Assembly: GCF_004343305.1 (NCBI RefSeq)
Contig: NZ_SMAF01000021.1
Coordinates: 1 to 55,005, forward strand
DNA from: Pseudofulvimonas gallinarii
GTDB lineage: Bacteria; Pseudomonadota; Gammaproteobacteria; Xanthomonadales; UBA2363
Direction of reading: 5' to 3'
DNA length: 55,005 bases
Shown: piece by piece, positions 8,399 to 16,788 of the stretch
Position numbering within the stretch: position 1 is the first letter of the stretch
Layout: the number at the start of each line of letters is the position of its first letter
Made by a program: the position numbers and the translations under genes
The notes under the pieces: generated by a model
The model's database searches: none
The model's input: only the letters and a program-made list of their open reading frames with translations
What the model was told of the DNA's origin: nothing

Positions 8399-9768
8399 CA
8401 GGCCACCATCCTGTCGATGCCGGTGGCGGTCACTTCGACCATGTGGCGGATCTCCTCGTCGCTGGCGCAGTAGGGCGGCATGAAGTACACGATATCGCCC
8501 AACGGCCGCACCAGCACCCCGTTGTCCAGGCCATGCGCGTACAGGCGGCGACCGCGGCGCTCCGCGGCCGGGAACGGCGTCCGGCTTTCGCGGTCGGCGA
8601 CGACCTCGACGGCGGCGATCAGCCCGGTCTGGCGTACATCGGCGACATTCCGGTGGCCGCGCAGCGGTTCCAGCGCCGCGGCCAGTGTCACGGCACGCGT
8701 GCGGACCCGTTCCAGCACCGGTTCCTCCCGGAAGATGCGCAGCGTCGCCAGCGCCGCGCTGCAGGCGATCGGATTGCCGGTATAGGAATGCGAATGAAGG
8801 AATGCCTTGCCGGATTGCCAGTCGGCGTAGAAGGCGTCATAGACGGCAGGGGTGGTGACCACCGCCGCCAGTGGCAGGAAGCCGCCGGTAAGGCCCTTGG
8901 ACAGGCAGAGGAAATCCGGAGAAATGCCGGCCTGTTCGCAGGCGAACAATGTGCCCGTTCGCCCGAATCCGACCGCGATCTCGTCGGCGATCAGATGGAT
9001 GTCGAAGGCATCGCACAATGCCCGCAGGCCACGCAGGTAATCGGGATGGTGCATGCGCATGCCGCCGGCGCACTGGACCAGCGGCTCGACGACCACCGCC
9101 GCGACTTTGCCGGCATGGCGTTCCATCAGTTCGCGCAGTGCCGCCAGCCGCCGCTGCGCGCACTGCGCGGGTGTTTCACCCCGCTCGGCCAGGTAGGCGT
9201 CCGGCGAGGGCGCCCACAGCGGTTCGACGAGCAGTGGCCGGTAGGGTTGGCGATACAGGCCCAGGTCGGTGACCGACAGCGCGCCCAGCGTTTCACCGTG
9301 GTAGGCGCCGGTCAGGGCGATGAAGCGCGTGCGTTGCTGGCCGCGGTTCAACCAGCAGTGCACACTCATCTTCAGGGCGACCTCGATCGCGCTGGAACCG
9401 TTGTCGGCGTAGAACACCCGCTCCAGGCCCGGCGGCGTGATGGCGACAAGCCGTTCCGCCAGTTCCACCGCCGGTTCGTGGCTGAAGCCGGCGAGCAGCA
9501 CATGGTCCAGCCGGTCCAGCTGCGACTTGATGGCGGCGACGATGGCCGGATGGCGGTGGCCGAACAGGTTCACCCACCACGAGCTGATGCCGTCGAAATA
9601 GCGGCGGCCATCGAAATCGGTCAGCCAGGCACCCTCGGCGCTGGCGATCGGGATCGGCGGCAGCGCTTCGTGGTCGCGCATCTGGCTGCATGGATGCCAC
9701 AGGACCCCCAGGTCGCGAGCGGCGAGGGCGGCATTGCCGCCGGTGGCGGGCACCTGCTTTGTTATCAT
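8398..9768 (-). CDS. bioA: Adenosylmethionine-8-amino-7-oxononanoate aminotransferase BioA
   Basis: 456 aa. This PLP enzyme converts 8-amino-7-oxononanoate to 7,8-diaminononanoate in biotin synthesis, with S-adenosylmethionine as amino donor. Motifs: 'LGVLWHPCSQM' at the N terminus, 'YFDGISSWWVNLFGHRHP', 'YADNGSSAIEVALKM', 'VVVEPLVQCAGGM', 'LIADEIAVGFGRTG', and the PLP lysine in 'LCLSKGLTGG'. The frame extends upstream to 10512, but that part is antisense to gspG/gspH. ATG 9768 is chosen because it just precedes the conserved 'LWHP' segment. It is divergent from gspG with only 30 bp between starts. Confidence 0.95.
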   Translation of the reverse strand: MITKQVPATGGNAALAARDLGVLWHPCSQMRDHEALPPIPIASAEGAWLTDFDGRRYFDGISSWWVNLFGHRHPAIVAAIKSQLDRLDHVLLAGFSHEPAVELAERLVAITPPGLERVFYADNGSSAIEVALKMSVHCWLNRGQQRTRFIALTGAYHGETLGALSVTDLGLYRQPYRPLLVEPLWAPSPDAYLAERGETPAQCAQRRLAALRELMERHAGKVAAVVVEPLVQCAGGMRMHHPDYLRGLRALCDAFDIHLIADEIAVGFGRTGTLFACEQAGISPDFLCLSKGLTGGFLPLAAVVTTPAVYDAFYADWQSGKAFLHSHSYTGNPIACSAALATLRIFREEPVLERVRTRAVTLAAALEPLRGHRNVADVRQTGLIAAVEVVADRESRTPFPAAERRGRRLYAHGLDNGVLVRPLGDIVYFMPPYCASDEEIRHMVEVTATGIDRMVA

Positions 9769-9798
9769 CGCGGCAGCTTGGAATCCGAGGTGGGCGTA
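9764..9798. promoter_or_regulatory. Very short divergent control region between bioA and gspG
   Basis: Only 30 bp separate the bioA ATG (9766-9768, minus) from the gspG ATG (9799). For gspG, a -10-like TATCAT (9764-9769) covers the bioA start codon, and GAGGTGG (9787-9793) is a plausible ribosome binding site 5 nt before ATG. The -35 elements would have to lie inside the opposite genes. No clear bioA promoter could be picked out. Confidence 0.35.
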
Positions 9799-10278
9799 AT
9801 GGCGCGGGATCGTAACATTCAGACCACGGGCGGTCGTCGCCGGTCGGTGCACTCCGGTTTCACCCTGATCGAGATCCTCGTGGTCGTGGTGATCCTCGGC
9901 ATCCTCGCCGCGGTCGTGGTGCCGAACCTGATGGACCAGCCCGACAAGGCCGCCGAAGTGCGCGTGCGACAGGACATCCAGTCGCTGATGACTGCGCTGG
10001 ATATGTACAAGCTGGACAATTTCACCTATCCCAGCACGCAGCAGGGCCTGGAAGCCCTCGTCCAGCGGCCGGGCGGATCGCCGGCGGCGCCGAACTGGAA
10101 GCAGGGGGGCTACCTGCGCCAGCCGCAGATTCCCCGCGATCCCTGGGGCAATGCCTACCAGTACCTGTCGCCGGGACGCAGCGGACCCTACGAGGTCTAC
10201 TCGCTGGGTGCCGACGGCCAACCCGGCGGCGACGGCCGCAATGCCGACATCGGCAGCTGGGACCTGCAGAAGAGCTGA
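9799..10278 (+). CDS. gspG: Type II secretion major pseudopilin GspG (XpsG-like)
   Basis: 159 aa. Main subunit of the periplasmic pseudopilus that pushes folded proteins through the outer-membrane secretin. A basic leader of about 20 aa ends at Gly20, followed by the prepilin-peptidase site and class III signal 'G-FTLIEILVVVVILGILAAVVVP', with the essential Glu at +5. The C-terminal part has the GspG calcium-loop pattern 'YPSTQQGLEALVQRP' and 'DPWGNAYQY'. It is the first gene of gspGHIJKLMN, preceded by a GAGG-type ribosome binding site. gspE and gspF, which precede it in Xanthomonas, are absent. Confidence 0.97.
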   Translation: MARDRNIQTTGGRRRSVHSGFTLIEILVVVVILGILAAVVVPNLMDQPDKAAEVRVRQDIQSLMTALDMYKLDNFTYPSTQQGLEALVQRPGGSPAAPNWKQGGYLRQPQIPRDPWGNAYQYLSPGRSGPYEVYSLGADGQPGGDGRNADIGSWDLQKS

Positions 10279-10300
10279 GCCTGGCGGCCGGAGCCCGACC

Positions 10301-10819
10301 GTGCCTGCGCCGCGTGCCGGCTTCACGCTGATCGAAGTGCTGGTGGTGGTCGCCGTGCTGGCGGTCATCGTCGGCGCCGTCGTCATGTCGGCCACCGGCA
10401 TGGACCCGCGTCGTGCCGGACGCGAAGGCGAGCGCTTGCACCTGCTGCTGCAGCTGGCCTGCGAGCAGGCCGAACTGGACGGTCGCGAAGTCGGCCTGCA
10501 CATCGGCGCCACCGGTTACGGTTTCAGCCTCGCCGCCCGGGACCGCTGGGCGCCGTTCGCGTCCGGCCATCGCCTACAGGAACGCCACATCCACGGATCG
10601 GTGCTGGATGTGCCCTCCATGGCGTTGCCCGCCACGCCGGATTTCGAGCGCGCCCCGCAGGCGACCTGCTGGCCGACGGGCGAGCTGTCGCCGCTGGAGA
10701 TCCGCGTCGTCCACACCGGCCTCGCAAGGGCGCGCGTGCGCACCGGTGCCGATGCACGGCCACTGCTGGAAACCAGCGAGGATGGTCGCGAGTGGCGACT
10801 GGCAGGGGTGCGGCCATGA
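10301..10819 (+). CDS. gspH: Type II secretion minor pseudopilin GspH
   Basis: 172 aa from GTG 10301, which has a GGAG box about 8 nt upstream. The frame is open further upstream, but that would cover gspG. The very short leader (VPAPRAG) is followed by 'FTLIEVLVVVAVLAVIVGAVV', the prepilin-type N-terminal helix with Glu5. The rest matches GspH in size and in 'LHLLLQLACEQAELDGREVGL'. Its stop overlaps the gspI start (ATGA). GspH sits in the pseudopilus below the GspI/J/K tip. Confidence 0.9.
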   Translation: MPAPRAGFTLIEVLVVVAVLAVIVGAVVMSATGMDPRRAGREGERLHLLLQLACEQAELDGREVGLHIGATGYGFSLAARDRWAPFASGHRLQERHIHGSVLDVPSMALPATPDFERAPQATCWPTGELSPLEIRVVHTGLARARVRTGADARPLLETSEDGREWRLAGVRP

Positions 10820-11190
10820 CGGTCGGCCACAGGCAGCGCGGTTTTTCGCTGCTCGAAGTGCTGGTCGCGCTGGCGGTACTTGCACTGGCCCTGTTCGCGC
10901 TGTCACGCAGCGCCTCGGTCACGGTGCAGGCGGCCGCGCACCGCGAGGAAGCGCTGCTCGCCAGCCTGGTGGCCGGCAACGTGCTGGCCGAGATCCGGCT
11001 GTCGGAAGTCAGCCCGGCGCCGGGCCGTCGCGAAGGCCAGCAACGCCAGGGCGGCCGCGAGTTCTACTGGCGCGCCAGCATCACCGACAGCGACGTGCCG
11101 GGGATCCGCCGCATCGACATCGCCGTCGCCGTCGATCCGGCACGCGATGACAGCCGCGTGCGCCTGACCGGGTTTGCCGGCCAGCCATGA
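10816..11190 (+). CDS. gspI: Type II secretion minor pseudopilin GspI
   Basis: 124 aa, typical for GspI. The leader MTVGHRQRG is cut before 'FSLLEVLVALAVLALALFALSR', with Glu5 present. GspI is the core of the GspI-GspJ-GspK tip complex. The start was set at the ATG overlapping the gspH stop rather than the earlier in-frame ATG at 10792. The stop overlaps the gspJ start by 4 bp. Confidence 0.92.
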   Translation: MTVGHRQRGFSLLEVLVALAVLALALFALSRSASVTVQAAAHREEALLASLVAGNVLAEIRLSEVSPAPGRREGQQRQGGREFYWRASITDSDVPGIRRIDIAVAVDPARDDSRVRLTGFAGQP

Positions 11191-11837
11191 ACACGCGCCT
11201 TCGCCGGTCGCATTGCCCCGCGTCGATGCCGGCCTGCCGGTCCGCACGCGGCGCCGGCTTCACGCTGGTCGAACTGCTGGTCGCGCTGGTGATCTTCTCG
11301 ACCATGGCGGTGATCGCCTATTCCGGGCTCTCGGCGGTCACCACGACGCACGAGCGGCTGAGCGAACGCGAAGTGACGCTGGCAGACATCGGCCGTGCGC
11401 TGTCGCTGATCGAGCGCGACCTGCGCAGCCTCGCGCCGCGACGCGTCTGGGCCGCGAATGCGCCGCTGCCGCCGTTGTCGGCGCAGGGACCGATGCTGGA
11501 AGTCAGCACCTTCGGTCGCGGTCGCGTGCTCGGACCGGACCTCGGCCTGGTCGAACGCATCGGCTATCTGTCCGATGGCGATGCCCTGTACCGGCAGCGC
11601 TGGCCGGCACCGGACCGGCTGCCGGCGACGCGTCCGGACCAGCAGCGCCTGCTCGCCGAGGTCGAAGAGCTGCGCTGGCGCTTCCTGGACCTGCAGGGGC
11701 GCTGGCAGGACCGCTGGCCCGTGCCCGGCGCCGCCGATGCCGATGCCTGGCCGCGTGCGGTGGAATTCGTGCTCGTCCATTCACGGCTCGGCGAACTGCG
11801 CCGACTTGTCGAACTGCCGGAGGCGCCGCAGCCATGA
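11187..11837 (+). CDS. gspJ: Type II secretion minor pseudopilin GspJ
   Basis: 216 aa. The leader of about 23 aa ends 'SARGAG', followed by 'FTLVELLVALVIFSTMAVIAY', a prepilin helix with Glu5. The family pattern 'LIERDLRSLAPR' and 'VEELRWRFLDLQGRWQ' is clear. GspJ joins GspI and GspK at the pseudopilus tip. Both ends overlap the neighbouring genes by 4 bp (ATGA). Confidence 0.94.
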   Translation: MNTRLRRSHCPASMPACRSARGAGFTLVELLVALVIFSTMAVIAYSGLSAVTTTHERLSEREVTLADIGRALSLIERDLRSLAPRRVWAANAPLPPLSAQGPMLEVSTFGRGRVLGPDLGLVERIGYLSDGDALYRQRWPAPDRLPATRPDQQRLLAEVEELRWRFLDLQGRWQDRWPVPGAADADAWPRAVEFVLVHSRLGELRRLVELPEAPQP

Positions 11838-12778
11838 GGAATCCCGGCTTCGCAAGGCAGCGCGGGGTGGCACTGCTGGCCGCCGTGCTCGTCGTGGCGC
11901 TGGCGACGATCCTCATTGCCGGACTGCTCGACCGCGGCCGCATCGGACAGGCGCGCGCGCTGCAGTATTCGCGCACGGCGCAGGCCTATGCCTATCAGCA
12001 GGGCCTGGAACTGTGGGCGTCCAGGCTGCTGCGTGACGACGTCGCCAGCGGCAGCGCCACCGATCACCTGGCCGAGCCGTGGGCGCAACCCATGCCGCCG
12101 GTGGACATTCCGGAAGGACGCATCTTCGGCGCCATGCGCGACCTTGACGGCTGCCTGAACCTCAATGCGCTGTGGTCGCCGGCCGACAGCCAGGATGCAA
12201 GGGTGGCCCGGGCGCGTTTCGCGCGCCTGCTGGTGGTACTCGAACTGGACGCCACGCTGCTCGATGCCGTGGTGGACTGGCTGGACAGCGATGACATCGC
12301 CGAAACCGGTGGCGGCGAGACGGCCCGCTACGTCGCCCTTGATCCCCCGCGGCGTCCGGCCAACGGGCCGTTCGCGCACGTGTCGGAACTGCGTTCGGTG
12401 CTGGGCGTCGACAGTGAGCGCTACCAGCGGCTGGCGCCGCACGTCTGTGCCCGTCCCGACCGTGATGCGCAGATCAACATCAACACGGCCACCGCGCCGG
12501 TGCTGGCCAGCCTCGCCGACGGTATCGGCATGGCACTGGCGCGTCGTCTGCACCGTGACGGCCGCGCCAGTTATGACTCGCCGGCCGATCTCATCCGCGA
12601 ACTGGCCGAGGCCGGCATCCCGGTGCCGCCCGGCGAGTCGCCCTACCTGCGCACCAGCAGCCGCTACTTCGTCGCCGAAGCGGAAATCCAGCAGGGCGAG
12701 ATCAGTGCGCGCCTTTACAGCCTGATCGACCGCCACCAGGGCATCCGCGTGCTGGCGCGTTCGCAGGGACGCTTCTGA
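11834..12778 (+). CDS. gspK: Type II secretion tip pseudopilin GspK
   Basis: 314 aa. GspK caps the pseudopilus and lacks the +5 Glu found in other pseudopilins; here the segment after the leader is 'VALLAAVLVVALATILIAGLL', consistent with that. Family features include 'FGAMRDLDGCLNLNAL', 'VDWLDSDDIAETGGGE' and the C-terminal 'INTATAPVLASLADGIGMALAR'. ATG 11834 overlaps the gspJ stop; the frame stays open upstream but inside gspJ. A 159-bp gap follows before gspL. Confidence 0.95.
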   Translation: MRNPGFARQRGVALLAAVLVVALATILIAGLLDRGRIGQARALQYSRTAQAYAYQQGLELWASRLLRDDVASGSATDHLAEPWAQPMPPVDIPEGRIFGAMRDLDGCLNLNALWSPADSQDARVARARFARLLVVLELDATLLDAVVDWLDSDDIAETGGGETARYVALDPPRRPANGPFAHVSELRSVLGVDSERYQRLAPHVCARPDRDAQININTATAPVLASLADGIGMALARRLHRDGRASYDSPADLIRELAEAGIPVPPGESPYLRTSSRYFVAEAEIQQGEISARLYSLIDRHQGIRVLARSQGRF

Positions 12779-12925
12779 GTCCGTGTCCACGACGATGGCC
12801 AATGAATCCGGCGCAACCGCCGGCCGACGCACGCGGGAACACGGCCAGGGCGGCCAAGGCGTCCGAAGCGCGCCGCCGAGAACCACCGGATCGCGCGCGG
12901 CCGATCATGTAGCGGCGTCACCGGC

Positions 12926-12937
12926 TATGCTTGTGCA
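12926..12937 (+). promoter_or_regulatory. Candidate -10 box giving a leaderless gspL transcript
   Basis: TATGCT (12926-12931) is followed by exactly 6 bp and then the gspL ATG. A start about 7 nt downstream of the -10 box would begin the mRNA at the A of ATG. The 159-bp gap after gspK (12779-12937) holds no other recognised feature, so an internal promoter is plausible. No good -35 was seen. Confidence 0.35.
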
Positions 12938-14074
12938 ATGAGTTCAACACGACTGCTGATCGATCTGGATTCCGGCCAGGGCTGGCTGGCGCGCAGCGCT
13001 GGCGCTTCCAGCTGGCGGCGCGGCGATGCCGTGCCCGCCGATGCCGAAGTCACGGTGGTCGTCCCGGCCGAGACCGTGGCCCTGCATCGGCTGCGGGTGC
13101 CGACGAGACGTGCCGCCGAACTGCGGCAGGCGGTGCCGTTCGCCCTGGAGGAACGGCTGGCGGAGCCGGTCGAACAGCTGCATTTCGCGCTCGGAAGCCG
13201 TGAAGGCGACGACATCGACGTCGCCGTGGTCGCCCGCCGTGACATGCAGGCCTGGTTGCAGCGACACGACGAGGCGCCGCTGGACGATGCCGTCACCATG
13301 GTGGCCGACGCGCAGCTGCTGCCGCGTTCGGCGGGAGCCATCCACCTCGCGCGCATCGGCGGGCGCCTGCTGGTCGCGCCGCCGGATGGCGCACACGTGG
13401 TGCCGGCGCCGCAGTGGCCGCAATGGCGCGAACTGTTGCCAGGGCTGCCGTTGCGCGTGCTCGGCAGCGATGCCGCATTCCATGAGACCGAAACAGTGCA
13501 GGAAGTGGCGCTGCCGGTCTTCCTGCGTTTCGCCGCCACGCGCATCGACAGCGCGCCCAACCTGCGCCAGGGTGCGTTCGCCGCGACGCCGCACCGTGGC
13601 AGTCATCCGCGGCAGTGGCGCTGGGCCGCGGTGTTCGCCGCGCTGGCGCTGCTGCTGGTCGTCGCCGATGCGGCAACCGGCTACCTCATCGAGCGCAACC
13701 GCCGGGTGCAATTGCAGGGGCAGGTGCGCGAAGTGTTCGAGCAGGCCCTGCCGGGACAGCGCATGACCGCCGACCCTGCCGCGCAGCTGGCTTCGGAGGT
13801 CGGCCGCAGTGGGGCCGCATCGGCGACCGGCAATCCGCTGGCCCGCCTGGCGGCAGTCGCGCCGCTGATCACCCAGGGCAGCCGCTACCGCGTGCATGCC
13901 GTCGATTACCGTGGCGACGCGATCGAACTGGAAGTCCTGGCCGCTGACGTCGGCCAGCTTGACGCGCTGCGCGAAACGATCGCGGCGCGCGGCCTGCCAG
14001 TGGCGGTCACGGGCGTCGATCCACACGACGACGGCGTCCGCGGTCGCCTGCGCCTGGGCGGAGCCGGATCATGA
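12938..14074 (+). CDS. gspL: Type II secretion inner-membrane platform protein GspL
   Basis: 378 aa. GspL links the GspE ATPase to the membrane platform. The N-terminal cytoplasmic part (about 1-220) is the actin-like domain, beginning 'STRLLIDLDSG' and containing 'LRQAVPFALEERLAEPVEQLHFA'. One membrane helix follows at about 228-248 ('WAAVFAALALLLVVADAATGYL'), then a coiled and ferredoxin-like periplasmic domain. The stop overlaps gspM (ATGA). No ribosome binding site is obvious, consistent with a leaderless start. Confidence 0.93.
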   Translation: MSSTRLLIDLDSGQGWLARSAGASSWRRGDAVPADAEVTVVVPAETVALHRLRVPTRRAAELRQAVPFALEERLAEPVEQLHFALGSREGDDIDVAVVARRDMQAWLQRHDEAPLDDAVTMVADAQLLPRSAGAIHLARIGGRLLVAPPDGAHVVPAPQWPQWRELLPGLPLRVLGSDAAFHETETVQEVALPVFLRFAATRIDSAPNLRQGAFAATPHRGSHPRQWRWAAVFAALALLLVVADAATGYLIERNRRVQLQGQVREVFEQALPGQRMTADPAAQLASEVGRSGAASATGNPLARLAAVAPLITQGSRYRVHAVDYRGDAIELEVLAADVGQLDALRETIAARGLPVAVTGVDPHDDGVRGRLRLGGAGS

Positions 14075-14559
14075 ATCCGCTGCGTACCTGGTGGCAGGCG
14101 CGTGAAGCGCGTGAGCGCAGGATCCTGCTGGTCGGCGGACTGTTGACGGCGGTGATGCTCGGCTGGGCGCTGCTCTACAAACCGCTGGCCGATGCGCGCC
14201 GCAGCCTGGCTGAAGGAAACCAGCGCCTGGCCGCCGACCTGGTGACGATGCGCGCCGACGCGGCACGACTCGCCGGTGGCGGCATCGAGGACGGCACCCG
14301 CGAGCGCGCCGGTCGTTCGCTGCTGGCGCTGGTCGATGCCGGCATCCGTGACATCGGCCTGTCGGCCGGCCTTAAGCGCATCGAGCCGGCCGGCGAGGGC
14401 CGGGTGCGCCTGCGCCTGGAAGCGGTCCCTTTCGATCCGCTGGCAACCTGGCTGGAAACGCTGGCCCAGCGCCATGGCATCGTTGTCGCCGAGATGGCGG
14501 CCACCGCGACCGAATATGTCGGCCAGGTCGATATCCAGCTCGTGCTGCGCGAACCCTGA
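14071..14559 (+). CDS. gspM: Type II secretion inner-membrane protein GspM
   Basis: 162 aa, normal for GspM, the bitopic partner that stabilises GspL. A short cytoplasmic stretch 'MNPLRTWWQAREARERRILL' leads into one membrane helix (about 19-40), a coiled-coil segment ('YKPLADARRSLAEGNQRL') and a ferredoxin-like C-terminal domain ending 'GQVDIQLVLREP'. Position between gspL and gspN and the 4-bp overlap with gspL support the call more than sequence, which is weakly conserved in this family. Confidence 0.92.
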   Translation: MNPLRTWWQAREARERRILLVGGLLTAVMLGWALLYKPLADARRSLAEGNQRLAADLVTMRADAARLAGGGIEDGTRERAGRSLLALVDAGIRDIGLSAGLKRIEPAGEGRVRLRLEAVPFDPLATWLETLAQRHGIVVAEMAATATEYVGQVDIQLVLREP

Positions 14560-14592
14560 GCGCGGCACCTCGTTTCAAGTCGAGACCTTCCC

Positions 14593-15375
14593 ATGCGTCT
14601 GATCCGCCGTCTTCTTCTGCTGCTGGTCATCCTCGCCATAGCCGTCGCGGCCGTGGCCTGGTACCTGCCGGCCAGCTTCGCCTACCGCCATTTCGGTCAT
14701 CACCTGGGACCGTCGGTGGTCCTGCAGGAACTGGGCGGAAGCGTCCGCCAGGGCCGCGCCGGCCAGGTCCTGATCAACGGGTATCCGGTCGGTGCGCTGG
14801 AATGGGACCTGTCCATCCGCGGCCTGTTGCGCGGTGACATCGGCGGCAACTGGAACCTGCTGGGGTCGGCCTGGAATGCCCGAGGCAGCACCGCGCGCAT
14901 GGCCGATGGCCGCCTTCGCGTCACCGACATGCACATGCAGTTGCCGGCACTGCTGCTGCAGCCGGTCATCGACATTCCGTCCCTCAACTTCCTCGGCACC
15001 GTCGACGTCGAACTGGACACGCTTCTGCTGCGCGGGCTGATCATCGACGAGGCTCGCGGACGTGCGCGCTGGGTCGATGCCGGCGTCACCGGGCAGGCGC
15101 AGGCGCAGTTCGGTCCGATCAATGCGCACTTCGCGACGACTGCGCCCGGCCATGTCATCGGCGAAGTGCAGGACGAAGCCGGACCGCTGGAAGTGGACGG
15201 CCAGTTCGAGCTCACCGGCGTCGCCTACCACGCCGAAGTGATCCTGCGCAGCCGCAGCCCTTCCGACCCGGTGGCGCAGATGCTGTATTACGTCGGCCAG
15301 GCCTTGCCGGATGGCGGATCGCTGCTGCTCATCGATGGCGAACTCAAGCGCCAGGGTGACGGAGTGCGCCGATGA
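14593..15375 (+). CDS. gspN: Type II secretion protein GspN
   Basis: 260 aa. GspN is an accessory secretion protein found in some systems, including Xanthomonas xps. A single N-terminal membrane anchor (about 4-26, 'IRRLLLLLVILAIAVAAVAWYLP') is followed by the typical GspN periplasmic region with 'LQELGGSVRQGRAGQVLING' and 'WDLSIRGLLRGDIGGNWNLLG'. In Xanthomonas xpsN is followed by the secretin gene xpsD; here the next gene is an unrelated monophosphatase that overlaps it by 4 bp. Confidence 0.9.
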   Translation: MRLIRRLLLLLVILAIAVAAVAWYLPASFAYRHFGHHLGPSVVLQELGGSVRQGRAGQVLINGYPVGALEWDLSIRGLLRGDIGGNWNLLGSAWNARGSTARMADGRLRVTDMHMQLPALLLQPVIDIPSLNFLGTVDVELDTLLLRGLIIDEARGRARWVDAGVTGQAQAQFGPINAHFATTAPGHVIGEVQDEAGPLEVDGQFELTGVAYHAEVILRSRSPSDPVAQMLYYVGQALPDGGSLLLIDGELKRQGDGVRR

Positions 15376-16166
15376 GCGACCCAAGGCAGGTTCTCCCGCG
15401 CGCCTTGCCGCTGGCCCGGGCCGCCGCACAGACGGCGGCGTCACGCATCCTTCCGCATTACCGGCGCGCCGACCTGCAGGTCGACGGCAAGGCCGACGAC
15501 ACGCCCGTGACCGAGGCCGATCGTGGTGCCGAGCGGGTCATCCGGGACTATCTCAGCCAGGCCTTCCCGGAACATGCGATCTGGGGCGAGGAATTCGGTG
15601 GCGACGCCGACGCCAGCGGCTGGCTGTGGCTGGTCGATCCGCTCGACGGCACCAAGAGCTTCGTGCGCGGCAACCCGGTATTTTCGACACAGATCGCGCT
15701 CTGGCACGACGGCGTCCCGATGCTCGGGGTGTCGCATGTGCCTGTCGGCGGCGAAAGCGCCTGGGCCTGCCGTGGCGACGGCGCCTACATCGACGGCGAA
15801 CGTGTGCGCACCGCGGCCACGACGACGATCGAATCGGCGGCCATCTCGCTGGGCAACATCAAGACGCTGGCCGCCGGTCCACGCTGGCCGGCGCTGGCCG
15901 GCATCGTCCAGCGGGCCTGGCGGGTGCGGGGCTACGGCGATTACCTGCATTACCACATGCTGGCGCGCGGCAGCCTGGATGCCGTGATCGAATCGGACGT
16001 GCATGTGCTCGACGTGGCAGCGCTCTGCCTGATCGTCGAGGAGGCCGGTGGCGTGTTCACCGACCTCGAGGGTGCGCCGGTCGGCCGCGGCACGCGCAGC
16101 GTACTGGCCGCGGCGACGCCGGCGTTGCATGCGGCGCTGTTGAGTGGGCTGGGCGGCGCCGCGTGA
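15372..16166 (+). CDS. Inositol-monophosphatase-family phosphatase (HisN/IMPase-like)
   Basis: 264 aa. The Mg-dependent phosphatase motifs are 'VTEADRGAE', 'WGEEFGG' (metal Glu), 'WLVDPLDGTKSF' (the family signature D-P-L-D-G-T) and 'DVLDVAALCLIVEEAGG'. 'DGTKSFVRGNP' resembles HisN-type histidinol phosphatases, but IMPases acting on inositol or other phosphates look similar, so the substrate is open. Translation is coupled to gspN through an ATGA overlap. A second family member, cysQ, follows two genes later, with 'DGTREFIKRN' in the same place. Confidence 0.85.
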   Translation: MSDPRQVLPRALPLARAAAQTAASRILPHYRRADLQVDGKADDTPVTEADRGAERVIRDYLSQAFPEHAIWGEEFGGDADASGWLWLVDPLDGTKSFVRGNPVFSTQIALWHDGVPMLGVSHVPVGGESAWACRGDGAYIDGERVRTAATTTIESAAISLGNIKTLAAGPRWPALAGIVQRAWRVRGYGDYLHYHMLARGSLDAVIESDVHVLDVAALCLIVEEAGGVFTDLEGAPVGRGTRSVLAAATPALHAALLSGLGGAA

Positions 16167-16212
16167 TTCTCGCTGCGCCGCATTGCGGCGTTCGTTCGGT
16201 GCGCGGGCTGGC

Positions 16213-16224
16213 TACAATGCCGGC
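16213..16224 (+). promoter_or_regulatory. Candidate -10 box giving a leaderless nudE transcript
   Basis: TACAAT (16213-16218) lies exactly 6 bp before the nudE ATG at 16225, so the mRNA would start at or next to the start codon. No convincing -35 was found. The gap after the monophosphatase gene is 58 bp. Confidence 0.45.
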
Positions 16225-16788
16225 ATGCGCAAGCTGCCGATCATCCATGCACGCCGACCCCTCGATCCCAGTGGCCGCTTCGCGGTCGAGGAGATCGACC
16301 TTGAATTCAGCAACGGCGAGCGACGCACGTTCGAGCGCCTGAAGTCCGGTGGCCTGGGTGCCGTGATCATCGTGCCGATGGCCGATGACGACACCGTGCT
16401 GCTGGTGCGCGAATACGCGGCCGGGCTTCACCGCTATGAGCTGGGCCTGCCGAAGGGACGCATCGACGAAGGCGAGACGCCCGCCCTGGCAGCGGACCGC
16501 GAACTCAAGGAAGAGATCGGTTTCGGGGCGCGCGAGTTGACCACGCTGCTCCCGCTGGCGCTGGCGCCCTCGTACATGGCGCATCGCACGCACGTCGTGC
16601 TTGCGCAGGATCTCTATCCGGAAAAGCTGGAAGGCGACGAGCCCGAGGAACTTGAAGTGGTGCCCTGGCCGCTGTCGCGGCTCAACGCGCTGGTCAACGA
16701 GCCGGATTTCAGCGAAGGCCGATCGCTCGCCGCCTTGTTCATCGCCCGCGAATACCTCGCCGGTCGCTGGCAGCCGGGCGCGCAATGA
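16225..16788 (+). CDS. nudE: Nudix hydrolase NudE (ADP-sugar/NADH-type pyrophosphatase)
   Basis: 187 aa. Hydrolyses ADP-linked compounds such as ADP-ribose, Ap3A and NADH. The Nudix box is complete: 'GRIDEGETPALAADREL' then 'KEEIGF', matching G-x5-E-x7-R-E-x2-E-E-x-G-U. The N terminus 'RKLPIIHARRPLDPSGRFAVEEIDLEF' and 'MAHRTHVVLAQDLYPEKLEGDEPE' are like E. coli NudE. ATG 16225 is chosen over upstream in-frame starts because of length and the -10 box just before it. It overlaps cysQ by 4 bp. Confidence 0.93.
   Translation: MRKLPIIHARRPLDPSGRFAVEEIDLEFSNGERRTFERLKSGGLGAVIIVPMADDDTVLLVREYAAGLHRYELGLPKGRIDEGETPALAADRELKEEIGFGARELTTLLPLALAPSYMAHRTHVVLAQDLYPEKLEGDEPEELEVVPWPLSRLNALVNEPDFSEGRSLAALFIAREYLAGRWQPGAQ

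Noticed and set aside
9769-10512. N-terminal extension of bioA
   Set aside because: It would overlap gspG and gspH in antisense, and conserved BioA sequence begins after the ATG at 9768.
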